DNA from: Leptolyngbya sp. O-77
Lineage (GTDB): Bacteria > Cyanobacteriota > Cyanobacteriia > Elainellales > Elainellaceae
Direction: 5' to 3'
Length of the DNA: 64,000 bases
NCBI RefSeq assembly: GCF_001548395.1
Contig: NZ_AP017367.1
Location: forward strand, 5,183,001-5,247,000
Under the pieces are notes generated by a model. That model was not told the DNA's origin. It was given only the letters and a program-made list of their open reading frames with translations, and ran no database searches. Positions within the stretch are counted from its first letter, which is position 1; each line of letters begins with the position of its first letter. Of the stretch, positions 53,020 to 60,669 are shown one piece after another. The position numbers and the translations under genes are program-made.

Positions 53020-53210
53020 GTACCTACTTTATGTAGGCCGCTCAGCCTCTGGTTTTCAGAGATGGTGTTGGTTAGCAACAGCCAGAACTGCACCAAGTCG
53101 GGGTCTCGCAGGACGAAGGTGAGAGCAACCCGAAAAGTTGTTAGGACGACTGCGATCGCCGCTGCCGTTTCTTCGGTGTTCAAGTGAGCGATCGCTACTT
53201 CGCGAAGCAC
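53020..53210 (-). pseudogene. Small protein frame interrupted by the IS
   Basis: From the ATG at 53210 the minus strand reads REVAIAHLNTEETAAAIAVV, LTFVLRDPDLVQFWLLLTNT, SENQRLSGLHKVGT and then enters the inverted repeat of the IS. Joining the flanks across the IS would add only LKISAS and a stop. It may be a small membrane-like protein of about 70 residues. No family recognised. Confidence 0.3.
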
Positions 53211-53460
53211 CCAATCTCCAGCACAAACAGTTGGTGGGTTCTGGCTACTGCATCATCTCAGCAGGTCAAACCAAGGGCCATCACCGTTGTCAGTTATGCT
53301 AGCCGAGGGCGCTCGCTTGTGACATCAACCGAGCAACCCCTCGACTTATCAGTAGGCAATTAACTAAGCCACGAGTTTAGGAATCTCCTCAAGATGAAGA
53401 GCTTTCATGCAACTGATTTCCTCAACAAGATGGAACAGTCCAGATGCGCTAATTAGCAAA
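53211..53460. other. Intergenic, nothing recognised
   Basis: No supported gene or repeat in this stretch. Confidence 0.45.
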
Positions 53461-53889
53461 TTAGCATGTACTCGTGTAGCGTGGTTCGTTGATAGCGGTA
53501 TTAGTAGGAGTCAGATTGGTAGTAGTCAGCGGTACTGGCTCTACCCCAATAATGCTTATTGTTCGAGGAGGACGGTTTCGCAAAGTTGGATTAGAACTAG
53601 CATGTTCAGGAAGTAGGTCATCCACTTGAACACGGATTCGAGTAAGATTACCTCCTGGTCTGTCTTCCAGAATAATATCAATTCCTCGAATAGGCTCGCC
53701 TGCCGCCCGTTGTCTAAAACAGACTCCAGGGGGAGGAGAGGGAGGAACTGGCACATTAGGAGTTGCTGGAGGAGTTGCTGGCCTGCCTAAAGCAGGTCGA
53801 GAAGAGGGGATAGCTAGGGCTAAAGAGGCTTGCAGTGTTCCTATAAGTGCTAGCCCAGCAACTGCAAAAATTGATTTCACTGACTTCAT
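53461..53889 (-). CDS. Small secreted protein, unknown
   Basis: 142 residues from the ATG at 53889, preceded at good distance by AAGGAG. Signal peptide about 1-26 (VAGLALIGTLQASLALA). Then a Pro-rich linker (RPATPPATPNVPVPPSPPPG), a small domain with GVCFRQRAAGEPIRGIDIILEDRPGG and a Thr/Asn-rich end with a terminal Cys. Two Cys overall could pair. Codon use and AT content are a little unlike the neighbours. Family not recognised. Confidence 0.6.
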   Translation of the reverse strand: MKSVKSIFAVAGLALIGTLQASLALAIPSSRPALGRPATPPATPNVPVPPSPPPGVCFRQRAAGEPIRGIDIILEDRPGGNLTRIRVQVDDLLPEHASSNPTLRNRPPRTISIIGVEPVPLTTTNLTPTNTAINEPRYTSTC

Positions 53890-54400
53890 GATCAATCTCC
53901 TTAACAATTCAAATCATGGAACCAACCCCCGCTGAACAAATCAAATCGCATGTGTTTCCATTGATGAATTGACTTCCCCAGAAAGTGGGAATTGGTTAGA
54001 GGATAGTATTAGGAATGCCCACCTTTTGGTAGTTTCCATCAATTCATTTAAAAACTTCACTTCTAACCCTGACTGCCTGACAGCGTGGATGAACGGTCTG
54101 AAAACTCCTAGCGCTAAGGAGAAAAGGTGAGGCGACATGAGACGCTGAAATTCGCGTCACATCAGGGACTGTACTATGTCAGTGTGGCGTTGCCGTCAGC
54201 AGTTCTGCCTAGTGCCCTCTATGGTGACGAGCTGCCTTTGGAATCCCATCTCCACTCACTGTAGTGCCCAGCCGCTAAGACGGCGTTCGATGGCTGTGGG
54301 TAGGGGCTTACATCATTGTGCGATCGCTCCACCCGCAATCAACGGAATCCTGGCCTTGCCGAATGAAGCGATGCACCCTAGAAGGACTGGGATAGTGTCG
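53890..54400. other. Gene-free stretch
   Basis: A minus-strand frame at 53941-54138 exists but has no family features and no ribosome site; I do not call it. Nothing else is supported. Confidence 0.45.
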
Positions 54401-54455
54401 AATAATCCCTGAATAATCCCTGAATAATCCCTGAATAATCCCTGAGTAATCCCTG
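54401..54455. repeat. 11-bp tandem repeat (AATAATCCCTG), five copies
   Basis: Units at 54401, 54412, 54423 and 54434 are exact and a fifth at 54445 reads AGTAATCCCTG. Located 14 bp downstream of the cnfR stop. Confidence 0.9.
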
Positions 54456-54468
54456 CCATCAAGCCTGC

Positions 54469-56067
54469 TTAAATAAGGCCCAGAGCTTCTTGCATCCGAG
54501 CGCGATCGCTGGCTCCGAGGCTAAATCGGCCATTCTCCACGTCGCGAATCCAGCTTTGGCTTTTGCCCAAGCGTTCGGCGAGGGCCCGCTGGCTCAGGTT
54601 TTGGCGCTGGCGGGCGGATTTGATGGCTGCGCCGGAGAGGGGCACGGCCTGCGGCGGGGGGGTGGATTTGGGCGATCGCCGTCGTTTGGGACGGGCTTTG
54701 CCGACGCTCTGTCGCCAGTCCTCTGAAAGCTCAAACCCCAACAGGCGGGCGTTGAGTAGTCGCTGCCCCTTGTCGCGGGGGGCGCGATCGGTGAGGCTGA
54801 GGTCGCTGTGGGCATCATCAGTCCAAAAGTTGAGGGCGGCCTCGGCATCGTCGGGAATGTCGGCCACCCTAGCCCATAGGGGCTGGATAACAGGCGGGTA
54901 GGTGTCGGGGTCGAACTGGGGCTTGAGGCCGTAGTGGTAGAGAGCCTCCAGGTCGTTTTCAAAGGTTTTGATCAGGCGCTTATGGGCACCGCGCACGGTC
55001 AGCGCCTCAGTAAGGCGATCTTCGCCGTAGGCAATCCGCAGCAGGGTGCGTATGGTGATGCGGTGGTCGCTACCCAGGCGCAGCTTAAAGACCAGCCACA
55101 GCAGCAGGCGCATGGCCCCCTCGTGCTGTTGCCAATTGCCCATTACCTCGGTGAGCAAGGACTGAGGCAGAGTGCCGTACTGGTAAAAGGCCGTCTGGCG
55201 GCGGTAGTCCTGTCGGTTGAGAAAGCGCTGCGCCCAAGCCCCGGCCCGCACTGTGAAACTCAGGCCAATCAGGTGACGGCAACCCTCAGCATCGGTTTCA
55301 AAGTAATACTGGGTGTGGAGGAGTTGCCAGACGGGGTGTTCATCGAGGCTAAAGCCCTGCACCTTACCTTGGCGCGGCCAGTCGAGGGACACCAGCACCC
55401 GACAGGCTTGGTAGACTAGCGTTTTAATCAGCGTTAGCCGTTCCAGCTTGGTCAGGTCTTTGCGACGGTGTAGACCCAGGTACTGCTCGATGTGCTGGTC
55501 GTTGAGTACGAAAGATTCTGCCCAAGGGCGATCGCAGGTGGTGGCCTGGGCAGCAAAGATCAAGTGCAGACAGGTGGCCCGCAGGTCAAACTGGGTCAGG
55601 GATGCGATTCCCAGGGTGTAATCTATGGGGCGGATCTGGGGGGCTTCCGGGTCTGTGGCCAGGCGAAACCGGAGTTCCCCCCGTCCCCGGTGGATGGTGC
55701 GATGGTAGGTTAGGCAGCCGTCGTCGTCGGCCTGCCAGGGCAAGGACTGGCGCTGGGCTAGCAGATTGCAAGCTTCCCATACCACCATGCAGGAGGCAAA
55801 GGGGGTGGTTTTGCCGTTGAGGAAAAGGCTGGGAATAGCAGCGGGCAGCAGGGTACTTTTGTTGCGGCCTTTTTTGGGCTGGAGGGGAGCTAGGGAGCCG
55901 ATAGTGCAGGCTTCCACACAGCGAGGCGTGTCCAGATCGGCGCAGCGATCGCACAGGGTAGGGTCAATCCAGTAGCCGTTATCGGCTTGGGTCTTAATGG
56001 CTCCGGTGGGGCACTGGGGCCGACAGCGATCGCAGGCAATGCAGCCATCTTTCACGGTATAGACCAT
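54469..56067 (-). CDS. cnfR: CnfR/PatB nif regulator (ferredoxin-HTH)
   Basis: 532 residues. The N-terminal 60 residues hold two [4Fe-4S] ferredoxin motifs: CIACDRCRPQCP (about 9-20) and CDRCADLDTPRCVEAC (about 39-54). A long middle domain (about 90-440) follows. The last 60 residues form an XRE-type helix-turn-helix: SARQRQNLSQRALAERLGKSQSWIRDVENGRFSL (read in pieces). This is the layout of CnfR, which in Leptolyngbya boryana is essential for nif expression under micro-oxic conditions, and of PatB in heterocystous strains. The Fe-S clusters are thought to sense oxygen or redox state. It is the last gene on this side of the nif cluster. Start ATG at 56067 precedes VYTVKDGCIAC, the usual N-terminus. 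Confidence 0.93.
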   Translation of the reverse strand: MVYTVKDGCIACDRCRPQCPTGAIKTQADNGYWIDPTLCDRCADLDTPRCVEACTIGSLAPLQPKKGRNKSTLLPAAIPSLFLNGKTTPFASCMVVWEACNLLAQRQSLPWQADDDGCLTYHRTIHRGRGELRFRLATDPEAPQIRPIDYTLGIASLTQFDLRATCLHLIFAAQATTCDRPWAESFVLNDQHIEQYLGLHRRKDLTKLERLTLIKTLVYQACRVLVSLDWPRQGKVQGFSLDEHPVWQLLHTQYYFETDAEGCRHLIGLSFTVRAGAWAQRFLNRQDYRRQTAFYQYGTLPQSLLTEVMGNWQQHEGAMRLLLWLVFKLRLGSDHRITIRTLLRIAYGEDRLTEALTVRGAHKRLIKTFENDLEALYHYGLKPQFDPDTYPPVIQPLWARVADIPDDAEAALNFWTDDAHSDLSLTDRAPRDKGQRLLNARLLGFELSEDWRQSVGKARPKRRRSPKSTPPPQAVPLSGAAIKSARQRQNLSQRALAERLGKSQSWIRDVENGRFSLGASDRARMQEALGLI

Positions 56068-56314
56068 GGCTCAGTTCTTTCCCTTGACCAGTTGACTCTC
56101 CCAGGGATAACAACCTCGATAATCAATTTTTATGCTGATCGATACGGTTTAAGGATCTCTTTTTTATTGCCAAAAAGAGGTTCAGAATGGACGTTTGCGT
56201 GCGAAATTTGGTGACTTCAACAACAAGAATTCAGCCCCAAATTGATAGATTGATGACCCTATTTCATCTCACTTATCAATTCATTGAAAAACGCAACAAG
56301 ACCTTAGGATTGGG

Positions 56315-56968
56315 TTACATTGGGTCAGGTTGGGTGGGCTTTGTGGAGGCAAAGTGGCGATCGAGCATTTCAGGCAGGTGCGACAGCTTGACCTGGCTAT
56401 ATCGGTACCCACCAGGCATGATGGTGAAAGTAGGGGCTTCAGAACAGCGCTTCTGGCAGCCAGTGTGCTGAATTTCGACCTGGGAGTGGAGGTTGCGATC
56501 GCGAAGTGCCTGCCGTAACGCTTCGACCAACTCGCGACTACCCCGCTTTTGGCAGCCAGATTTGCGGCAGACCTGAATTTTGAGGGATGGAAGGAATGGG
56601 GGAGTGGGTTGGGAAGATAAGGAGGGGTGGCGCACGGCTGTGCGTTTGCACAGAGGATCTGCCCCTGACAGGGTTGGAGAGAAATGACGATCAGTGCTGT
56701 TGGGAAGAGGCGGGAAGGTAAGGATGTGGTAGGCTTTGAGCTTGATGGTGCTGCCATCGAGCTTGGTGCGGCCAATGCAGCGCAGGTAGTCGCCGGGTTG
56801 CAGGTGCGCTCGCAGAATGGCTCGTCCTTCCTTTGGCAGTTTGATGGTTAGCACTTCGCCCTCTACGTCAAGGTAAATGGCCTGGGCAGTGGTAGAGTCT
56901 GCGCCTACAAAACCGAGGAAGGTGCCGTCGAGGTTGAAGAGCCAGGGAAGACTGGAGAAAGGGGACAT
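56315..56968 (-). CDS. Two-domain protein with C-terminal thioredoxin-like 2Fe-2S ferredoxin
   Basis: 217 residues from the ATG at 56968; upstream in-frame sequence is a shadow over the nifT region. The N-terminal part (1-90: LFNLDGTFLGFVG, AIYLDVEGEVLTIKLPKEGR, LQPGDYLRCIGRTKLDGSTIKLKAYHIL) is an OB-like beta domain. The C-terminal part (about 135-215) is a thioredoxin-like [2Fe-2S] ferredoxin: IQVCRKSGCQKRGSRELVEAL and IQHTGCQKRCSEAPTFTIMPGG. Such proteins occur in cyanobacterial nif clusters and may carry electrons in cofactor assembly (inference). It lies between nifT and cnfR on the same strand. Confidence 0.85.
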   Translation of the reverse strand: MSPFSSLPWLFNLDGTFLGFVGADSTTAQAIYLDVEGEVLTIKLPKEGRAILRAHLQPGDYLRCIGRTKLDGSTIKLKAYHILTFPPLPNSTDRHFSPTLSGADPLCKRTAVRHPSLSSQPTPPFLPSLKIQVCRKSGCQKRGSRELVEALRQALRDRNLHSQVEIQHTGCQKRCSEAPTFTIMPGGYRYSQVKLSHLPEMLDRHFASTKPTQPDPM

Positions 56969-57033
56969 AGGGCCTATGAGGTACGAGGTGGTGAGGTAAA
57001 TCGGTCTAAGCAGACCGGAGATTAGAAGTTTCC

Positions 57034-57237
57034 TTAGTTCAGTTTGCGGGCTTCGACGGTTTGGGGGGTTTGGATGGGGTCGCTGAGACCGGCGATCGCC
57101 AATTCCCAGCCGTTGGAAAGGGTGAAGATTTGAGCATCCTCTTGCTGGGTTTGGGAGATGACTTCTTCCTCCAGGTCTTTTTTGGCTACGTAGACCAGGA
57201 GCTTGCCTGCGGCGTTGGTGCGGAGCATGACTTTCAT
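57034..57237 (-). CDS. nifT: NifT/FixU family protein
   Basis: 67 residues. The family pattern is MKVMLRTNAAGKLLVYVAKK then DLEEEVISQ and FTLSNGWELAIAGL. NifT is a small protein of uncertain role in nitrogenase maturation, conserved in nif clusters. It lies 66 bp upstream of the ferredoxin-domain gene and 73 bp downstream of nifV on the same strand. Confidence 0.88.
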   Translation of the reverse strand: MKVMLRTNAAGKLLVYVAKKDLEEEVISQTQQEDAQIFTLSNGWELAIAGLSDPIQTPQTVEARKLN

Positions 57238-57309
57238 GAGTGGGTAGGAAGATGGGAATGGATAAAGAGTGGGTGAGGTAAGAAGAAATAAGATATCGAA
57301 GCTCCCTTG

Positions 57310-58431
57310 TCATGCCATCATGCACGCTCGGTCTGCGGCGATGCTGAGCAGTTCTTCGAGGGTGAGGCTCCGTTTTAGGGAGACGGCGCGATCTCGAACG
57401 TCATTCAAGATGGACTGAGTGCGATCGCTGTCGAGGTGGATGCCCTGGGTGGCGAGAACCTGCTCGATTAGGTGGCGGCCAGAGTGCTTGCCCACGACTA
57501 ACCGCCGCTGGCGGCCGACTTCGCGGGGGTCGAAGGGTTCGTAGGTACGAGAGTTTTGCAGAACGCCGTGGGCGTGGATGCCGGACTCATGGGCAAAGGT
57601 GTTGTCGCCGACGATGGCCTTCCAGGGGGGAACGTCGCAGTGGACGGTTTTGGCCACAAAGCGGGAGAGTTCCAGGAAGTATTGGGTTTGGATGCCAGTT
57701 TTAAGGTCATAGAGGTGTTTCAGGGCCATCACCACCTCTTCGAGGGCGGCGTTTCCGGCCCGTTCCCCTAGCCCGTTGACGGTGGTGTTGACAGAGGTCG
57801 CGCCAGCCCGTATCCCGGCCAGGGCGTTGGCGGTGGCTAGACCCAGGTCGTTGTGGGTGTGCATTTCCACCGGAATGTCCAGGGCTTCCACCAGGGCTTT
57901 TACCCGTTCGTGGGTGGTGAACGGGTCAAGAATGCCGACGGTGTCGCAGAATCGGAATCGAAATGCGCCCCACTCTTGGGCATACTGGGCAGCGTCGATT
58001 AGAAAGCTCTTGTCGGCGCGGGAGCTGTCTTCGCCGCCGACGCTTACCGCCAGCCCGTGGTCGCGGGCAAAGGCAAGAGCATCGCGCAACTGCTCCAGCA
58101 TGGCCCGCCAGCGACCTTGAAACTTTACCTGAATCTGGATCTCTGAGACTGGGATTGAGATGTGAATTCGCTTCAGCCCGCAATGGATTGATGCCTGAAT
58201 GTCGGACAACACGGCGCGGTTCCAGCCCAGCAGGTGGGCGTTGAGGCCGAGGTCGGCGATCGCCCGAATCGCCCGGGCCTCATCCTGTCCCATAGCAGGA
58301 ATGCCTACTTCTAGCTCATGGACTCCAATTGCATCAAGGAATTTGGCGATCGCAACTTTCTCCTCTAGTCCAAAGGCTATGCCTGCGGCCTGTTCGCCAT
58401 CGCGGAGGGTGGTGTCGTTGATGTAGATCAT
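57310..58431 (-). CDS. nifV: Homocitrate synthase
   Basis: 373 residues. NifV condenses acetyl-CoA with 2-oxoglutarate to homocitrate, the organic ligand of FeMo-cofactor. The DRE-TIM barrel starts INDTTLRDGEQAAGIAF (substrate Arg-Asp), and has ELEVGIPAMGQDEARAI, the metal-binding MHTHNDLGLATANALAG and the NGLGERAGNAALEEVVMAL segment, then HESGIHAHGVL. The C-terminal helices lack the leucine feedback domain of LeuA, as expected for NifV. Size is normal. Confidence 0.95.
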   Translation of the reverse strand: MIYINDTTLRDGEQAAGIAFGLEEKVAIAKFLDAIGVHELEVGIPAMGQDEARAIRAIADLGLNAHLLGWNRAVLSDIQASIHCGLKRIHISIPVSEIQIQVKFQGRWRAMLEQLRDALAFARDHGLAVSVGGEDSSRADKSFLIDAAQYAQEWGAFRFRFCDTVGILDPFTTHERVKALVEALDIPVEMHTHNDLGLATANALAGIRAGATSVNTTVNGLGERAGNAALEEVVMALKHLYDLKTGIQTQYFLELSRFVAKTVHCDVPPWKAIVGDNTFAHESGIHAHGVLQNSRTYEPFDPREVGRQRRLVVGKHSGRHLIEQVLATQGIHLDSDRTQSILNDVRDRAVSLKRSLTLEELLSIAADRACMMA

Positions 58432-58500
58432 GGTGAGGGGGCGGGTTGGTAAGGGGATGGGGGAGGTCGGGAGTGGGGAATTAGAGACCTACGACCGCTC

Positions 58501-58595
58501 TACAGCGTTTTTGAAGCTAGTGAGGCACACGGATGGTCAATAAGCCCTTGCCTCGTGAGGGCAGCATGTGCCTCACCCCGCAAGAAAATGCTGTA
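58501..58595 (+). repeat. 95-bp palindromic element, copy 4
   Basis: TACAGCGTTTTTGAAGCTAG at the left, CAAGAAAATGCTGTA at the right; internal arms GTGAGGCACA (58520-58529) and TGTGCCTCAC (58566-58575). It ends one base before the stop codon of the Dps-like gene (58596), so it replaces the 3' flank of that gene and separates it from nifV. Confidence 0.9.
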
Positions 58596-59138
58596 TCACG
58601 CCGTCATAAACGCCGGGGTTAAACTGTCGTGGGCGAGGAAGTGGTTGATATGAAAGGCGCGGTCTTCGGTTTTGAGCAGGATTTCGTCGTAGAGGTAGCG
58701 GGTAGCGCGATCGCCCAAACTTTCAGCCTGGACAGAGAGGCGGCGCAGCAGGTCGATAGCGGCCTGTTCGGCTGCAAGGTCGTGTTCGAGCATGGCGCGG
58801 CAGGTGTAGGCTCCATCCGGTTCGGGGGCAAAGCAGCAGAGGTCTGAGAGGGTGGCGAAGCTGCCCGCCGGAATGCCGCCTAGACCGTTGAGCCGCTCTG
58901 CTAGGTCGTGGGCATGGCTTTGAGTCGCGTTGTAGCTCTCCTGAAAGAACTCGTGGATGGAGTAGAACTCTGCCCCTTCTACTACAAAGTGATGCTTTTG
59001 GTATTGCAGGTAAAGAGCCTGGAAGCTGGCATAGGCAAGGTTCAGCCCTTCACAGATAGCAGTCGTGATATCGAGATCAAAGCCAACGGGGTTTGGGCCA
59101 ACCTGGCCAAAGGCGCGAACAAGAGTTTCGGTGGTCAT
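58596..59138 (-). CDS. Dps/ferritin-like protein of the nif cluster
   Basis: 180 residues from the ATG at 59138 (AGGA upstream); the frame opens 12 codons earlier without a site. Dps proteins store iron and remove peroxide. Visible: a four-helix bundle with LNLAYASFQALYLQYQKHHFVVEGAEFYSIHEFFQESYN (pieces), where HHFVVEG..F..IHEFFQE corresponds to the ferroxidase region between subunits, and HAHDLAERLNGLGGIPAGSF. The position among nif genes suggests iron supply or oxygen-radical protection for nitrogenase (inference); dpsA-type genes are known in some cyanobacterial nif clusters. Two Cys in LCCFAPEPDG are unusual. Confidence 0.85.
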   Translation of the reverse strand: MTTETLVRAFGQVGPNPVGFDLDITTAICEGLNLAYASFQALYLQYQKHHFVVEGAEFYSIHEFFQESYNATQSHAHDLAERLNGLGGIPAGSFATLSDLCCFAPEPDGAYTCRAMLEHDLAAEQAAIDLLRRLSVQAESLGDRATRYLYDEILLKTEDRAFHINHFLAHDSLTPAFMTA

Positions 59139-59203
59139 AGGAAATCCTAGAGTATAGAGCCACTGTGTACACACATCTCGACTCTTTGCGTAAGGCTCCG
59201 AAA
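59139..59203. promoter_or_regulatory. Upstream region of the Dps-like gene
   Basis: Short leader before the hairpin repeat. No specific operator is identified. Confidence 0.3.
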
Positions 59204-59309
59204 GATCCCCCCTTTACTGAGGGAACTTCTGATCCAGTTCGCCCCCCCTTAAGCAAGGGGGGCAATCTGTTCAATTCCCCCCCTTGTTCAAGGGGGTTAG
59301 GGGGGGATC
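59204..59309. repeat. Palindromic C/G-run hairpin element
   Basis: Begins GATCCCCCCTTTACT and ends TTAGGGGGGGATC; a second stem GCCCCCCCTT-AAGC-AAGGGGGGC lies at 59241-59262. The overall inverted repeat and the GATC ends suggest a dispersed MITE-like or REP-like unit. A related sequence is near 25106. The remaining gap (59310-59550) shows no gene. Confidence 0.75.
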
Positions 59310-59550
59310 AAAGCATCGCCGCTCATGTCTAGAAGACTGGTGCGTTCACAGTAGGAGATACGGAGGGAGCATCAGGAAAGAGAGCGCACGGGAGAGATTG
59401 GGTTGAGGATTGTGAGTGTCCTGGAGTTTTCGCCACCTATGATCCAGCCATCTCTGCAATCCTCATAGCATGACTCCTCCCAATCGGTCATTTTTCGGTC
59501 ATTCTGAGGGTGGCGAGTAAGTTAAAACCTAACCTCAATCCAAAGTTTCC

Positions 59551-60027
59551 TTACCACTGGCTGACTTCTGGGAACCGGGTGGCCAACTCTAGGCCTTTCT
59601 GCACCAGCCGTTCGCCTTCCTCGTTGAGTTTTTCCAAGGAGGCAAAGCCAAACCGCTGGGCATCGCGCAGGGTTTTGGAGACCAGCAGCAGGCGACCGGA
59701 AAACACCAGTGCCCAGCCAAAGCCCTCGTGGCTGAGGTCGATGACCACCTGAGAGAGCAGGCCGGTTTCCTGCTCAATGCGGTAGGCGACGGCCCGGAAA
59801 AATGCCAGAATGCGGCCCTGGGTGAGGGGGTCTACCTCGCCCTCGACGGAGATTTCGCGCTTTTGGGCTTTGGTGAGGATGTAGGGCTTGAGCAGAAGTT
59901 CGTCGGTCCAGTGGCGATAGGTGCCGTAGGCATCGTTGGCGCGAATTTGCTGGGCGATCGCCCGCAAAAAGGGCGCATCGGCTACGGTCAAACTGGGGGA
60001 CAGGGTGGAGGTTTCAGCGGTGGTCAT
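59551..60027 (-). CDS. NifX-associated nitrogen fixation protein (DUF269)
   Basis: 158 residues. Family blocks: DAPFLRAIAQQIRANDAYGTYRHW, LLKPYILTKAQKREISVEGEVDP, RILAFFRAVAYRIEQETGLLSQVV and GWALVFSGRLLLVSKTLRDAQRFGF. The gene is nearly always beside nifX and its role in cofactor assembly is unproven. Its ATG overlaps the nifX TGA by four bases, so translation is coupled. Confidence 0.93.
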   Translation of the reverse strand: MTTAETSTLSPSLTVADAPFLRAIAQQIRANDAYGTYRHWTDELLLKPYILTKAQKREISVEGEVDPLTQGRILAFFRAVAYRIEQETGLLSQVVIDLSHEGFGWALVFSGRLLLVSKTLRDAQRFGFASLEKLNEEGERLVQKGLELATRFPEVSQW

Positions 60028-60449
60028 AGCAGGATTTCCTCTTCGGTTTCGATGTAGGCGTTTTCAAAGTGGGTGGCTTGTTCCTGACGCAGCACCTTGC
60101 GTAGCCAGGGTGGCGGGCTGCCCTGGAGGGTTTGCATCAGCTGAGCCAAAATCGCTGTAATTTTGTCATTCTCAGAGTTGGACTTCATCGGGGTAATGCG
60201 GCGGTTGATTAGCCGCGCCGCCGCACTGCCGCCAATGTCAGCCACGTAGACAATGGTGCAGCCCTCCAGCGCTTTGAGCTTAGGCTCTAGCTTGTCCTCG
60301 TTGCCGTCCTCCTTCAGCGTGCCGCCAAAGGTGAGGGTTTCGAGAAAGGTGAAGCCGTCTGGGGTCAGGTCGTAGACATCGATTTTGCTGGCCCAGCCAA
60401 AGTGGGCATTGATGTGGATGTTGTCTTGGGTGGCAAAGGCTATTTTCAT
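60024..60449 (-). CDS. nifX: NifX, FeMo-cofactor carrier
   Basis: 141 residues from the ATG at 60449; upstream frame is low-complexity repeat. NifX binds NifB-co and the VK-cluster during FeMo-co synthesis. MKIAFATQDNIHINAHFGWA with the conserved HFG loop, the strand KIDVYDLTPDGFTFLETLTF, and LEGCTIVYVADIGGSAAARLI are typical. A C-terminal helical tail follows (AQLMQTLQGSPPPWLRKVLRQE). Coupled to the DUF269 gene by a 4-bp overlap. Confidence 0.93.
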   Translation of the reverse strand: MKIAFATQDNIHINAHFGWASKIDVYDLTPDGFTFLETLTFGGTLKEDGNEDKLEPKLKALEGCTIVYVADIGGSAAARLINRRITPMKSNSENDKITAILAQLMQTLQGSPPPWLRKVLRQEQATHFENAYIETEEEILL

Positions 60450-60669
60450 GGCAAGTCTCCCTTGGATTTTGGATTGGGGATTTTGGATTTTGGATTGGCT
60501 TCCCTCTCCCAAAGGGCGAGGAGTTGGGGGTGAGGGTCTGCGGAAATTTTGCGTCTCCGATTCCCCTCCTCGGAGGGGTTAGGGGTGGGTTAGCGAGAAA
60601 TTCTGGATTGGGGTTTTGGATTTTGGAAAGGCTGTTGACTCAATCGCAAATCCAAAATCCAAAATCCCT
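60450..60669. repeat. Repeat-filled nifN-nifX gap
   Basis: Contains (GGATTTT)n tracts at 60463-60499 and 60603-60627, the CCCTCTCCC...TGGGGGTGAGGG hairpin at 60500-60538, a second hairpin ATTCCCCTCC-TC-GGAGGGGTTAGGGGT (60560-60586), and AAATCCA units up to 60667. No gene. Confidence 0.8.

Noticed and set aside
53941..54138. 65-residue minus-strand frame
   Set aside because: No ribosome site, no recognisable features, neighbours a tandem repeat region.
56969..57325. Long N-terminal extension of the ferredoxin-domain protein
   Set aside because: It overlaps nifT in another frame and is Arg/Pro/His-rich shadow sequence; the ATG at 56968 gives a clean domain start.
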